A stretch of 64,000 bases of DNA from Volutella citrinella (Eukaryota; Ascomycota; Sordariomycetes; Hypocreales; Nectriaceae): assembly GCA_034401135.1 (NCBI GenBank), contig JAWZSP010000008.1:2294001-2358000 (forward strand), in the 5' to 3' direction. This document shows, in pieces, positions 35,348-46,675 of the stretch. The notes under the pieces are model-generated. The model was given only the letters and a program-made list of their open reading frames with translations, ran no database searches and had not been told where the DNA came from. Numbering within the stretch: the stretch's first letter is position 1; each line of letters begins with the position of its first letter. The position numbers and the translations under genes were made by a program.

Positions 35348-36174
35348 TTATGAGCTCTTCTCGGCCTCCAACTCCCGCTCCGCCTGCTGGTAGTACTTGG
35401 CCGTGTCAACGCCGTGCTGGTTGTGGTTCACAAAGTTGAACCAGGGAATGGTAGAGACCATCAGGGCCGAGTATCGGCTCTGTCGGGCAGCAACACCCTG
35501 GAGATGAGGGCTGAGGCGGCTGACGCCGTACAGAGGCTCGCCAGCCTTGACCTTAGCAACCATCTCCTTCATGTCCATCTCAATCTCGCGGGCGTTCTCG
35601 GTCACGCCGTAGAATCGCACTAGATGGCAGAACCCCCTGGTTAGTATTCCGATGCCATTGGTACAAATATGCCGAACAAAAACGTACTGGTCGATCGCTG
35701 GTAGAAGTAGAGGAAACCTCCGACGATACCGACACCGCCGGCCAGACGCATGGCCTTGGGGAAACCACCCTTTCCGACGTGCGAGGGAGCGAACTTCTCG
35801 AGGGCGTAGAGGGCACCGGGAGCGAACGAGGCTGCGATCAGGCCGGCAATGTAGTCAGAGGTTCGGGCATAGCCGACGACACGCTTGAAGTGGCTGCAAA
35901 ATGGTTAGTCCGGGGTCGATTGCGTCAAATTACTCGCGTCTCCGGGGATCAATCGCGACAGAGCAGAGGCATCGGGTCGTCGTCGGGGCATCGCAACGAG
36001 TGGAGAGGACATCGGTGGTCAAACATACGGGTCATTGTCGATGAGCTATATCCTCCTGGTTAGCAAGCGCAATTGCATCGCGAATTGGGCAAAACATACG
36101 GGGTATTCGGTATCAATGGCCTTGCTGGTGCCGACAAAGGTCGGAGCAGTCTGCTTTGTCGTGCTCTCAGCCAT
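35348..36174 (-). CDS. NADH:ubiquinone oxidoreductase (complex I) 21-kDa subunit
   Basis: Accessory complex I subunit of the mitochondrial inner membrane, the fungal 21-kDa subunit known from Neurospora. 189 aa from exons on minus: 36100-36174, a 17-nt exon 36029-36045, 35688-35893 and 35348-35619. The sequence runs FVGTSKAIDTEYP, LIDNDP-HFKRVVGYAR, TSDYIAGLIAASFAPGALY, a hydrophobic segment MRLAGGVGIVGGFLYFYQRS, and a C-terminal part with YGVSRLSPHLQGVAARQSRYS and PWFNFVNHNQHGVD, which I recognise from the family. The start at 36174 (MAEST) has better context than the ATG at 36237. It shares a 343-bp divergent promoter region with the CSM3 homologue. Confidence 0.9.
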
Positions 36175-36517
36175 TTTGAGGTGCAACGAGCGAGACAATC
36201 TTCGTCGGATGGGATCACGGGCGGTCGAACGCTTCAATTCGGTATGTTCAGAGCAGGGTGCTGTGAAATTGCTGCCTCAGGACAAAGTCACGTGCATGGT
36301 CAGCTAATCAAACTCAGCGTCCATTGGCGAGCGACTTGTAGTGGGGCAGCCTCAGCTCAGGGCGAGAGGTACGTACCTCAATTAAGACTCTAGCGCGTCG
36401 CGACATGAGACGCGCCTGGGATCTAGAGATGGCCATGTTAGGTTGAGGGGCAGTCAATCAATCATTAACAACCCGCCACCACAACAACAGCTCACCAAGA
36501 TCCGCAAGCTTTCCAAT
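36175..36517. promoter_or_regulatory. Divergent promoter region of complex I 21-kDa subunit and CSM3
   Basis: 343 bp between opposed start codons. It must contain both promoters; no defined element identified. Confidence 0.45.
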
Positions 36518-37682
36518 ATGCCGGCTGCGGATACCGCGAGGCATGATGACCTCGACAACTATGATGTCGACGACTTCCCAGACTTTGACGAATCGCCCAA
36601 GAAGGCACCACCGCCTACGAACAAGCGAAAAGAGCCGGCTTCAGGACTAGGCATTGAGGAGGAGGTCGACGTGAACACCAAGGCGCGAGCGCCCCGTGCA
36701 AAGCTTGACGAAGAACGGTAGGATTATCTTGGGCCGGGGAGGATGCAGTGAGCGATTGCTAACTCTTCCAGTCTGCTCGGCCCAACTGGACTCCCCAGAC
36801 TACGAACCAGAGCACGCGATCTCAAGATCAAAGGCAAAGGGCACGAGGTAATGCTCTAGCACACCAGGGGATCGATGAGTTCTCAATGCAGTAGCTGACT
36901 TGAATTGCTAGTTCTCCGACGCCGCTCGCCTCCTCAACTTCTACCAGCTCTGGCTCGACGACATGTTCCCCAAGGCCAAGTTCCTCGACGCCCTTGCCAT
37001 GGTGGAAAAGGCTGGCCACAAGAAGAGAGTAGTCATTGCACGAAACGAGCTGATAGAAGAGGGCAAACCCAAGTCCAAGGACGACATGGACGATGCAGCC
37101 GACGAAGAGGAGCCCGTCGCCATGGAGAACGAGACCCTAACGACGACGGCTGCGCGACCAAGCACGCCAAACCAAGATCGAGACGTGCCCAACGACGACG
37201 ACCTCTACGATGCTACGCCCCGCGCAACCCTCCCAACGAGACCTGCACCAAACGATGCCCCCAGCCCAGACGACCTGGATGCGCTCATTGCCGAAGCCGA
37301 GAGCAGTCGTCCGACGGCGCCTGCACGCCGCGACAATGGGCCTCCAGACGACGACTTGGATGCATTGATGGCAGAGGCGGAAGCCTATGGCGAGAGCCAG
37401 AACCACAAGAAGGCGCCAGCGCGGCCAGTTGAAGGACCCCCAGATGACGATGACTTGGATGCGTTGATGGCAGAGGCCGAAGCCCACGGCGGCGCCCGCA
37501 ACCAGAAGAAAACGCCGGCAGCGCAAGCGCCAGACGAAGACGAAGACGGCTTGGATGCGTTGATTGCCGAGGCGGAGGATCAGGACAATGGGACGAGCGC
37601 GCCGTCTGCGAGTGCAGAGAAGGCCAGTCAGGACTTTGCCGACGACGAGGCGGCAATGCAAGAGATGGAGGGTCTGTGGTAA
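36518..37682 (+). CDS. CSM3: Replication fork protection component CSM3/Swi3 (TIPIN homologue)
   Basis: Nuclear protein that works with Tof1/Swi1 to stabilise stalled replication forks and support the S-phase checkpoint. 348 aa from exons 36518-36717, 36772-36847 and 36912-37682. The Swi3 domain spans about residues 66-150: [34 protein letters not shown], then YQLWLDDMFPKAKFLDALAMVEKAGHKKRV. The N-terminus is acidic (DDLDNYDVDDFPDFDESP), as in the family. The C-terminal half is acidic and repetitive, with four DLDAL(I/M)AEAE units separated by Pro/Ala/Lys-rich linkers, likely disordered. It ends MQEMEGLW. Confidence 0.92.
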
Positions 37683-38050
37683 AGGGAGAGGCTCGACAAG
37701 CTACATGAAGCACATGCATTGGGTTAGTGGTGTTAAGGCGTAAATTGGAAGAATCAATGGGCAGGCGATTTTAGAGAACGTATATCACGATATAATACAC
37801 CAAATACGAAGCACATTTGGTTGGTGACCAAATATTCGCAAGTCACAGCGAGCAAGTAACGTGGCACATAAAAGTAGATGGTTTGAAACAAAATAGTTCG
37901 TCATCGTTGACGGGCCTTTGCGGCCGTTGTTATAAAAGTACATAATCCTTGACAGTTTCCCAAGTCCCATCTGGGGACTAATTATTTAGATGACCCGCTA
38001 AGACGCCAATTACAAGCACACCCGTTTCCCATGGTTTAATTGTCTTCTCA
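37683..38050. other. Convergent intergenic
   Basis: 368 bp between the CSM3 stop and the end of the unspliced hacA frame. If the spliced hacA frame is used, this becomes part of a longer hacA 3' UTR. Nothing else recognised. Confidence 0.4.
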
Positions 38051-38420
38051 TCATGCCAGGCGAGGGCGCTTGATTTCGCGGGGCTTGACCGCTTTGCGCT
38101 TCTCCACCTTGCTCACTTTCAACACGTACGTGGTTGGCACCCGGGGTTGAGTCCCGAGGTTGCGAACCGCCTCGCTCCTTCGTGAAATCCTCTCCTCCTC
38201 GAGCTTCAGGGCCCATAGAAGGGTCAAGAGAACATCCCTAGACGGTAAGGCGATGCCGCGCAGGCTCTTAGCCAGCTCAGCGTCTTCTCCGCGCGTCCCG
38301 TAGGACTCGGATTCAAGATTCACAACTCGATCGTCAGATCCCTCGGACACCAACCGCAATGCCACCATCGTCGCATCCATCAAGGGACGCGCCAGACTGG
38401 GGCTGCTGGATAGGATTTTC

Positions 38421-39693
38421 CTAAGAGACTTGAGTCTCAGAGTTGTGGACCTTGAACTCGAGGCCGTGGTCCGCAGCGGTGAAGTCGCTCGCTGCCATAG
38501 ATTCTGAAGCGGTAGGGCCTGCTTCGTCAATGAGGAAGTCGTTGATGTCGAAGAGGTCGAAGTCGGACTGGTGGGCGAAGCCGGTGGTAGGGTCACCAAC
38601 CAGATAATCGTCGTCAATAGCTGTGGAGTTGGGAGAAGAGAGAAGGCCGCTTTCGAGGACATAGCGATCTGTGTCAATGGCCGCTGACAGGCCGAAAGAA
38701 TCGCCGAGGCTGAAAGCAACATCATCTGAAGCTGCAGCAGCCAGGCCAAGGCTGGCGGCGTCGAGGTTTGCGAGGCTGGGAGCGACTGGGGCATCTCCGC
38801 CGACTGACACTGCAGGTCACACAACATCGCAGCAGGACGTTGTGTCAGGTCGGGGGAGTATGACGTAGTCAGCTCGCTAGGCTTCGCAACCATCGAAGGC
38901 TGCTCGGTGGCCTTGACATCCTCGTCGGCGACGGGGCCGAGTTCGGGTGATAGTGAGGCGGGGTTGACTGTGGGGTTGCTTGAGATGAGAAGGTCATCCA
39001 CGAGGGGGTTGGCCTCGGTCTTGATAAGCTTGTGTCCATCTTGAGAGCTGAAAAGCTCCTGGGAGAGAGTGACGGGGTTGTCACGGAGGGAGTCAAGAGG
39101 GGATGATGATCGGGTCACGACGCCAGATGTGCGGCGGAAGCGGTTAAGCTCCTCGACCAAAATCAGGTTGGTCTTCTGGGCGTTGATGAGGAGGGCCTCG
39201 AGCTCCTTGTTGCGTTCCTCGAGGGCCTCGACCTCAAGACGCTTGCGTTCCCTTGATGACTGGGCAGCTCGGCGGTTGCGGAGGACACGCTCCACACGAC
39301 GTTGCTCCTTCTCATCTTCGGTCTTCGCTCGCTTTCTACAACAGGGTTAGTATATAATCGAAGCATCAACAGTACAAGTGGCGCATACCGAGGTGGAAGG
39401 TTAGTCTTGGGCTCTGGGAGGACTTGGCCCCAAGACTTGCGCTTCTTAGCGGGCTTCTTGTCAGAGGCGGGGGCCGTTGAGTCCTCGGCCGCGGGAGTTG
39501 CGGGAACAGCCGCGAAACTCATGTCCTCGGTGAAAGACTTAGGGGTCATCATCTCCATCGGGTTCATAGTGGTGGTAGCCGAAGGGGTAGCAGCGTTGAA
39601 CAGGGAGGTGTAGTTGTCACCGGGAGTCGAGATGAAGGACTCGGCCGGCGAGTTCTCCAGCTTGGTCATGGCTGCAGGTTGCTGTAGGGCCAT
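38421..39693 (-). CDS. hacA: HacA/HAC1 bZIP activator of the unfolded protein response
   Basis: Master regulator of the UPR, activated by Ire1-mediated cytoplasmic mRNA splicing. Exons on minus: 39389-39693 and 39335 down to 38421, with a conventional intron 39336-39388 and a 20-nt unconventional intron at 38790-38809. Spliced product 399 aa. The segment KKRKSWGQVLPEPKTNLPPRKRAKTEDEKEQRR (written in parts: KKRKSWGQVLPEP, then NLPPRKRAKTEDEK) precedes the basic region VERVLRNRRAAQSSRERKR (about residues 114-134) and a leucine zipper. The spliced tail is acidic and hydrophobic (SDFDLFDINDFLIDEAG), fitting an activation domain. The unspliced message keeps another frame open to a stop at 38051-38053, giving 529 aa. 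The start MALQQ at 39693 has ACCAAAATGG context; MHQEK at 39723 is an alternative. Confidence 0.93.
38790..38809 (-). other. hacA: Predicted 20-nt Ire1-dependent intron of hacA
   Basis: Follows CTGCAG at 38810-38815 on the minus strand and begins TGTCAGTC, ending GATGCC. Removing 20 nt moves translation from the frame ending at 38051 to the frame ending at 38421. The exact cut could be displaced by a few bases; the length modulo 3 and frame switch are seen directly, while the 20-nt size and position follow known fungal hacA genes. Confidence 0.85.
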
Positions 39694-42600
39694 TTTGGTT
39701 GTGATGCTTTTTTCTTGGTGCAAGACTGATCTGTGATAGTCGGTCTTTGGTGGTGCTGCCGAGTATGGAGTAGTTGACGAGGTGGTGCACTCAGTCAGAT
39801 ATACACCAACTGCATCATGGGGCAGTGAACAGCTGCAGGCAACGATTATCCACCGGGAATAGGCGGAACAGGCAGTAGTGAGTCAGCCTGGACCAAGTGG
39901 GTGGGTGTGACTCAAGCCGTGAGGCGATTAGGAGGGGAAGAGGACAAGGTGTTCTTTGCCGCGGCCATTCGGCGGCGATGGATTGCTTGGACCAGACCAG
40001 AGATGATGGAGCGGCCAGCGTCTCTTTATCTTGAGGACACGTCGAGCACTTCGGGGGGCGAAACATAGGTGCCTGAGGCAGCAACGGAAGGACACTGCCA
40101 ATGAAGCATGTCAGGGGGAAGTCAAAGCAACGCCGACCGCCAGCCCCCCTGGGACTGGATTGCACGCTAAGCTCTTTGGGGAGCGGGGCGGCCAGAACAT
40201 GTCTCTGCTGTGGGGGCCTCTGACATGTACTCGGGCTGTACTCTGGCGGGACGAGGGTGGCTCGGTGAGTGCGCTGCATGGCGCCGTGGCTGGGAGGTAA
40301 CCCCGTCGTACCGAAGGTCCAGCCGGGTGCTACGGGCGGGCTCATGCTGTGCGGCCATTGTGCTGGTGCCTGTGGAACGTGGGTGGGTGCCTGTGGGCAG
40401 CTGCTGCAGCCGCTGCTGCTATTGCTGGCCATGGCTGCGCCCAGCGCAGGATCCACTGGAGCCAAAGGCCTGTGGCTCACTGCAGGGGGGCTTAGCCAAG
40501 GGTGGGGATGGACGCTTCAAGGGGGAAAGGCTGTTGCAATTCCCCACTGGACTCAAGTACCCGGGATGGGGGGCCGCGACCACGCGGCGCTGCGATTGGT
40601 GGACGGCGGCTGACACGCGCAATCCAGCCCAGACCAAGCCCGCCCTGGTCCCCGGCGGAAGGTTCCACGGACAGCTGTGGGAAGGTGCTATAATTACGCG
40701 GTGCTGCGTTTGTAGCACGCCAACACGCCAGACAAGTGCCAGATACGGGGCGGGGCGTGGGTCCAGGGGCGCCAGGCTACCAGTTCCAGCGCCGATGGCA
40801 GATGCCCCAGGTGGGCGATACAGGCTGCAGCAACCCAGCAGAGCGGTGATGCGCTGAACGTGCCGCCGCCAGCAGGGTACGACAGCGCCAAAAGGGGCAA
40901 GAGCGGAGTCGGAAGGCACACATGCCGCGGCCGTCCGGGTTTCCAAAAAAGGGGGCAAGAGATCCACGGAGCTTCTGGTTCCTTCGATCGTCCGTCAATC
41001 AATCCGAGTTGCATCAGGGCAGGGCAGGGCAGGGCATCTCCTTGGCAGTCAGGAAGGGAGGCTTGGGAGGGTCTTTGGGGTGGGCGGATGGGATGATGGA
41101 TGGACCTTTCGAAACTCCGTGGATGCGGCATGCAGCAGGAGAGTAACACTCAAACAAGAGCAAATGATTATGAAGCATTGGTGCCATTCGAGCAACAGTA
41201 GCTTTCGTACCTGCACGTCGAGGCATGTCGGGAGTCAGTTCTGCCGTCAGTTTCGTATCAGTAAGCCCAAGATTACTATTATTACCTACGTTGGGGATGC
41301 ACGCACTCCGCCATAAGACGGGCATCAGTGTACGCAGTAAGGCAGTGAGCAGCGCGCTGTAGCACCCACACGCACGTGCCCGAGTTGGCTCTATTCAGCG
41401 CGCCCCTTCCCTCCTCTTCCACAAGGAGAGGGGCCGGGCGCAGAGTCAGCCATCTCGGAGCGGCCCTAGAGTTACAGAATCCGCAAGCTGCAGATAGTTT
41501 CATGGCGCCATGTGCAATGGTTGGCTGGCGTGCTCTCGTCGCCGACTTACCAACTAGATTAGCTGAGGTGGGCTAATTATCTCATCAATCGCCGACTGCG
41601 CCTTTAGGGATGCCCGTTGCGGACTCATCTTTGCGACGCGCAGCCCGACTCCATGTGGCGAAGGGGAATTGTTGGAGGCCGTCTTTCCTTGTTAGTAGCG
41701 AGGAGCAGCTACTGTTGGACCGTCACATACCAACTCGAGGCGAGCCAACTCCGTGGTGCCATGCTAAGCCTCTGAATAACAAGGTTTCAGACCCCAAGCC
41801 CAACGGCGCTTGAAACGCGCCTGGGGGGTTTTTTGGTTTGGGTTGGCACTGGCGATGCGCATCCTTCCCGAGCCTCAATCGCGTCGCAGTCGATCGGTCC
41901 TATGTTGCAGGCACCGGAAATCACAACCTTGACTGAAGATGCTCTGCGCCGTATCATCGGGGCATCCGTTCGTTAGGGCCGATGAGGCTTGGTCTGTTAT
42001 CACGCCCACGTCGGTCTCGATTGCAGCTTCGCACACTACCGCCGTCAGACAAATCTTAAAATGCCTATAGATCGGCTGCTAGTTGCTAATAATCCGTAAT
42101 GCAATGGCTGCCAACTGGCTTGGCTGGCCGGAATGCAGCTGGAAAGGCAAACGGCGCGTCTTTCATTGTTATTGCCGTCGCGCGAAGAGACTCTCGCCTC
42201 GCCCATCAGACGATCGATTTGCTTACTTGCACCAGATGGCCGATGATACTTTGAGGGAATGGGTGCGTCGTCAAGAGTGAGGGCCAAGACATCGGCCGAC
42301 GACATGGCGACCAGTCAGTCATCATCGTGCAGATCCGCGGACAGATCCACCACTGAGACACACAAGTCCCCCAGCGCTGACACAGCGCTGGTAGTGGACC
42401 GTCCTAAGAGCCCAACACGCCGGGTGCACTATTTTCGTCATCTGGCGCCTCTGTCCGCGTTATTGGCATTATTACTGTACGATGACGAGAGCAGGATCAT
42501 GCCGTTTCGCCTGCCCTCCCAGCCCTCCAAGGCGCAGGCTCTTCCCCCTTGGGCTTGATTGCTCGAATCCTTCGGGGTGGCAAACCGGCCGACGACGCCT

Positions 42601-45586
42601 ACGCAGGGGAGGCCGCTGAGGGAGGGAGGAGCTTTATTCAGGGCGCAACGGGGCCCTTTGTGGGGGCTTGGGACTTGGGAGTGGACCAGGTCAATCTCTC
42701 CCGGCTTGTGGCGATGGGATGAGATGAGATGAGCACGAGTAATACGACTGCGTCAAGGCCGGCCATCAATCAAATTCACGAGACGAGCCAGACCTCTGCT
42801 CCCCTCCCTTTTCCTCACCTGGTCGACGCCACCACCATTATTGTTGCAACGGCTGTTGCCTCCCGGAAGCCAAACGAGGCTCAGGAATGTGTCCGAAGTA
42901 TTGGATCAGTTGCCCTGGCGGTGATCCGAACGTCGGAGTATCACCAGGGGAGCTAGCCGCGATAATTACCGCGTGGTGATGGTCAACCTACGGTATTATC
43001 GCCTCACTAGCATCGTAGTCTTTATCAGATCAAACCAGCGCCCCTCTCACCCCACAGCTGTCGCCGTCGGAGCCCCGGTCGGACCTGCAGTGAGGCCTCG
43101 GACCTACGAGAATGGACTCGTCATCGGAGGGACTCGTCCGTATCACAGCAAATGCATGAGCTCGTGAGTGTCAGTCAATCTCGTCCCATCGTCCCGAGCG
43201 ACCCGGCGGCTCTGGGAAACTGGAATTCCGATTCCCGCATCGTCCCCCGCCCGCTCTTCCAGATGAGGAGCGGAAGGAGCATCCAACGCATTCCATTCTC
43301 GTCCTCCCGCTTCCCAGGGACACAAACACCAACGCACGTGCTCCCGACAGCCCCGGATGCCCTCCCACCCGCTGTTCCGCTCGTGCATGTGCCATGCCTT
43401 GGCCGATCCCAGCATGTCTTCCATCGCGGAGTAGGGAACAGTCGCAGGACGAGTCGGCCTTCCATACCTTGACATGAGCCTGTGTCCAAGGTGACAGCCA
43501 TCACGTGTGGGCCCAGCGCATCGTGCCATCAAAGACAAGCCCTGGCGACTATCGATTTCCGGCGGGTTGCTCGTAAATTAGCCACATGCAGAATATCCAT
43601 CCGCGCCGCATCGAGCAATGCTCAATTACACGTTGCATGTCTAGTCTGTCGACCTAGACCAGAACAATCCGTGCATGAACTATTGCCCGTCCGTCCAGAT
43701 GCCCCTGGGTCGGGCAGGCGACTGCTCTTGGGAATGGAACCTATCACACCTGGAATACCAGACAGCAACTGTACTGAACGAATGATCGATTAAAGAACCC
43801 TGTATCATGCTCCCGGCCTCCGCGCGGCCTAAATTGGTGTTGCTAAAGTGAGGCCCCTGGAGGGCGAGGTTGCAGACTACCCTACACGACCATCGAATAC
43901 TGTGACAATGCGCTCTAAGGGCCCTGAATGTTTATTGTTATTGCAATTGTGAATACTTACTTAAATTGTCCATTTGCGCAGGAGTCCTAGTATCGGCCCT
44001 CAACGTTGGGGTTCTGTATTTACTCCTGTGAAAATACGTTCCACTACAGTTAGCGGGAAGCTCTGATGTTGGATACGTAAATGGCAAGATCTCACGAGCA
44101 AATGCTGCTTCAGTTCAATACGGTTACTGGCAGCCCTTCTGAAATGCTCCAGGAATTTCTTCAGTTCGTTTCATCAAGTGTAGGATAGGGGCAAAGCCGT
44201 AGCATAGGACTACACAGCCTATAACTAGCAACCCCCTTATTTTGTAGCAAGTTCGTGCGAGAAAATGCATCAAGATGCTGTCGTAGGTCGGATGAAGTTA
44301 ACAGCCTCGGAGGTGGCATATCCTCGTATCCGACCTCTTTGGGGCGACCCGCTCGCTACTGACGAAGCACTGCTCGGGCCGGGTTATACGGTAATCTTCA
44401 TCGAGCGCCATAATTACACAGAGTGAGACGGGGGAAGGGGCGGAGATTGCGTCCTGGGACGGAGATGAAACGGGGCGACGATGGCAATCAAGCCTCAAGC
44501 TGGTCGGGGGCAAAAGGGGAGCAATGATAAAACCAAAAGATGTTGGTAGGAAGGGAAGAACCCCGGCAGCTTCTGTTCCGCCCAGGAGCACCCGCGCATG
44601 TCTATTTATACTCCCAAACGAGGGCTGTTCGTGAAACTGACGGCGTCGAGAAGCGGCCGTGTTTTCTGCGTGGCTGCCGGCGGGGAAATGTGCTGACCGG
44701 ACATGGCTGGCCCGGGGACGGCAAATCCGAGTTCAAGGATGCCCGGAACGGAGCCGGGGCCCGTTGGACATGTTGGAAAGACGGAGTCGGGTCCGTCAGG
44801 ATGTCTTGGGGAGCTGTCGTGGTGCGGCATCCGTCGGAGAATGAGCCGGGGCTTACGAGACGGCAAAGGATTCAGTCGCACAAACGGAGGGGAAGGAAGG
44901 ATTCGACAGAGGCAAAACAACAGTAGAGGCATTGTAGAAGCCTCCATCTGTAATGCTTATCTCGTTCCTTTTGCAGCAGCAGCGCCTGTCAGCATCTGGA
45001 TCGTCTGGGTCAACTTGCTATCGTGCGTTGGAGGCGGTACGGCGCTTCATTGTCATGACGCATCCACCAGCGAGTAACCGTTGCTGTCAGGAACCCAGAC
45101 TAAAGAGCCTTCAACGATGGGATGAAGCAACCGCATTTTGTCGTCTGCCGCCTCAACAGCCCGGAGCCTCATCGGGAGACTGTCCATGATAATGGACGCT
45201 CTGTGGCTTGCCGCTGTCCGGCAGTATGTGGCGCACCGCAAGGGTTTGCATCGGCCTCGCCGCATGAAAACGTATTCTGTGGCTGTGCTGCCCCGCATTG
45301 GCGCCCGCTTTCGCGTCCCAGTCGCAGGGCTGCCTGGTTCCAGACTGAGGTCATCGCATCGCAGCCGTATTCCACTCACATGACATCCGCCCAACGCCGA
45401 CCCTGTTCCCTCATCGCCCTGCCCAGCCATAGAACCGCATCCATCCGACGCACCACCGGCCTCCCATCGCTGCTAGATCGCGAGCCGACTACATAACCGC
45501 CTATCCCTACGAAGCTTGGCCGCCTTGCCCTCGTTCTCCCCCCCCACGTCCGGTTTCGCCACCAGCCACCAGCAAAGCCCGTCGCA
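39694..45586. other. Long (5.9 kb) stretch without convincing genes, upstream of hacA
   Basis: Open frames on both strands are short or compositionally odd (Trp/Gly/Arg-rich shadows around 40.2-41.1 kb) and show no family motifs. The interval separates divergent hacA (minus) and DID2 (plus). It includes GGGCA repeats near 41015-41035, GAGAT repeats near 42715-42732, and an AT-richer section at 43.8-44.3 kb. Promoter, long leader or non-coding RNA are possible but nothing specific can be shown. Confidence 0.5.
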
Positions 45587-46274
45587 ATGTCGAACCGCCA
45601 GCAAGCCCGCGACATGCAGGTCGAGTTCCAGGCTCGCTTCCAGGCCAAGCAGGCTCGCCGCGAGGCCCAAAAGGCCGCCAAGCAGGACCCCATCCTCAAG
45701 AAGCAGATCCAGGACCTGCTCAAGAAGGGCGAGACCCAGAAGGCCTACCAAAAGGCCAAGATGCTGCTCTCCAAGCAGGCCCTCGCCCAGCAGATGGACC
45801 AGATGGCCGACATGGCCGAGCTGTCCGCCGCCCAGATCCAGGCCAACAACGCCATGAACCGCATGACCCACATGATGGCCTCGTCGTCCCGCGTCATGAA
45901 CGTTGCCCAGAAGAACACCAACCCGGAAAAGGTACGGCCTCCATTGCCTCATCGCCCATTGATTGCACCTCTAACATGGACCTTTTTTCTTCCGCTTCTA
46001 GACCCTCGTCACCCTCGAGCAGTTCAAGCAGCAGAACGAAGAGTACGCCATGTCCAACGGCATCTACCAGGACGCCATCACCCAGTCCACCTCGACGCAG
46101 GTTGGCGAGGACGCCGTCCACGAGCTCCTCGGCAAGCTGGCCGACGACGCCGGCCTCGAGTTCACGAGGGAGATGAGCGCCGCCACCCCCGTCACCGCCG
46201 AGCCCCAGACCACGGAGCCCACGGCCGAGGAGGAGGACAAGCTACAGCAGCGACTGCGGGCTCTGCGCGCCTAG
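45587..46274 (+). CDS. DID2: ESCRT-III-associated protein DID2/CHMP1 (Vps46)
   Basis: Regulates disassembly of ESCRT-III at endosomes by recruiting the AAA ATPase Vps4. 205 aa from exons 45587-45931 and 46002-46274. The N-terminal helical hairpin is basic and Gln-rich (QVEFQARFQAKQARREAQK, LLKKGETQKAYQKAKMLL), followed by the MTHMMASSSRVMNVAQ helix, all typical of CHMP1. The C-terminus ends EDKLQQRLRALRA, a classical MIM1 motif for binding the Vps4 MIT domain. Length equals that of known Did2 proteins. Confidence 0.95.
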
Positions 46275-46675
46275 ACGCCCCGCGCACGTACATAGAGGCA
46301 TTGCAGTGGAAACTTTGACACTGGGGCAGCCCTGCTATCGCTGGCCAATGTTCGATGATGAGATGAGGTCGTTTGCTTTTTGACGATTTGGAAATTGGAT
46401 CGGCGTTTGGGAGACTGGGCATTCACTTAAATCTGCGAAAGAAATCATTTCATGATGTCGGGTTTCGGGCGTCTTTGTGCTACTTCTCTGTTGCACCTAC
46501 AGAGGCGAGATAAACCATCCAACAGAACCTATCATTTCTTATTTTGACCTCCCTGCCACATGAAAACCTCCATCCCTAACGTCTCGGTTGTACATGAGCC
46601 AGATACGACATTCGGGCAAAAGTGCCCTGGTCTAACCCATATAATGCATGTCTTGTTGTCCCGTGAACCGCCAAT
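46275..46675. other. Convergent intergenic
   Basis: 401 bp between the DID2 stop and the SKI2 stop. Nothing recognised. Confidence 0.4.

Noticed and set aside
38392..38453. A tiny conventional intron removing the hacA TAG
   Set aside because: The only GT-AG span that would remove the stop in frame (GTCCAC to TTAG) is 30 nt, shorter than any other intron in the window, and its donor is weak.
40031..40967. Overlapping open frames on both strands in the hacA upstream desert
   Set aside because: Composition is Trp/Gly/Arg/Cys-heavy on one strand and Pro/Ala-heavy on the other, typical of GC-rich non-coding DNA; no recognisable domain.
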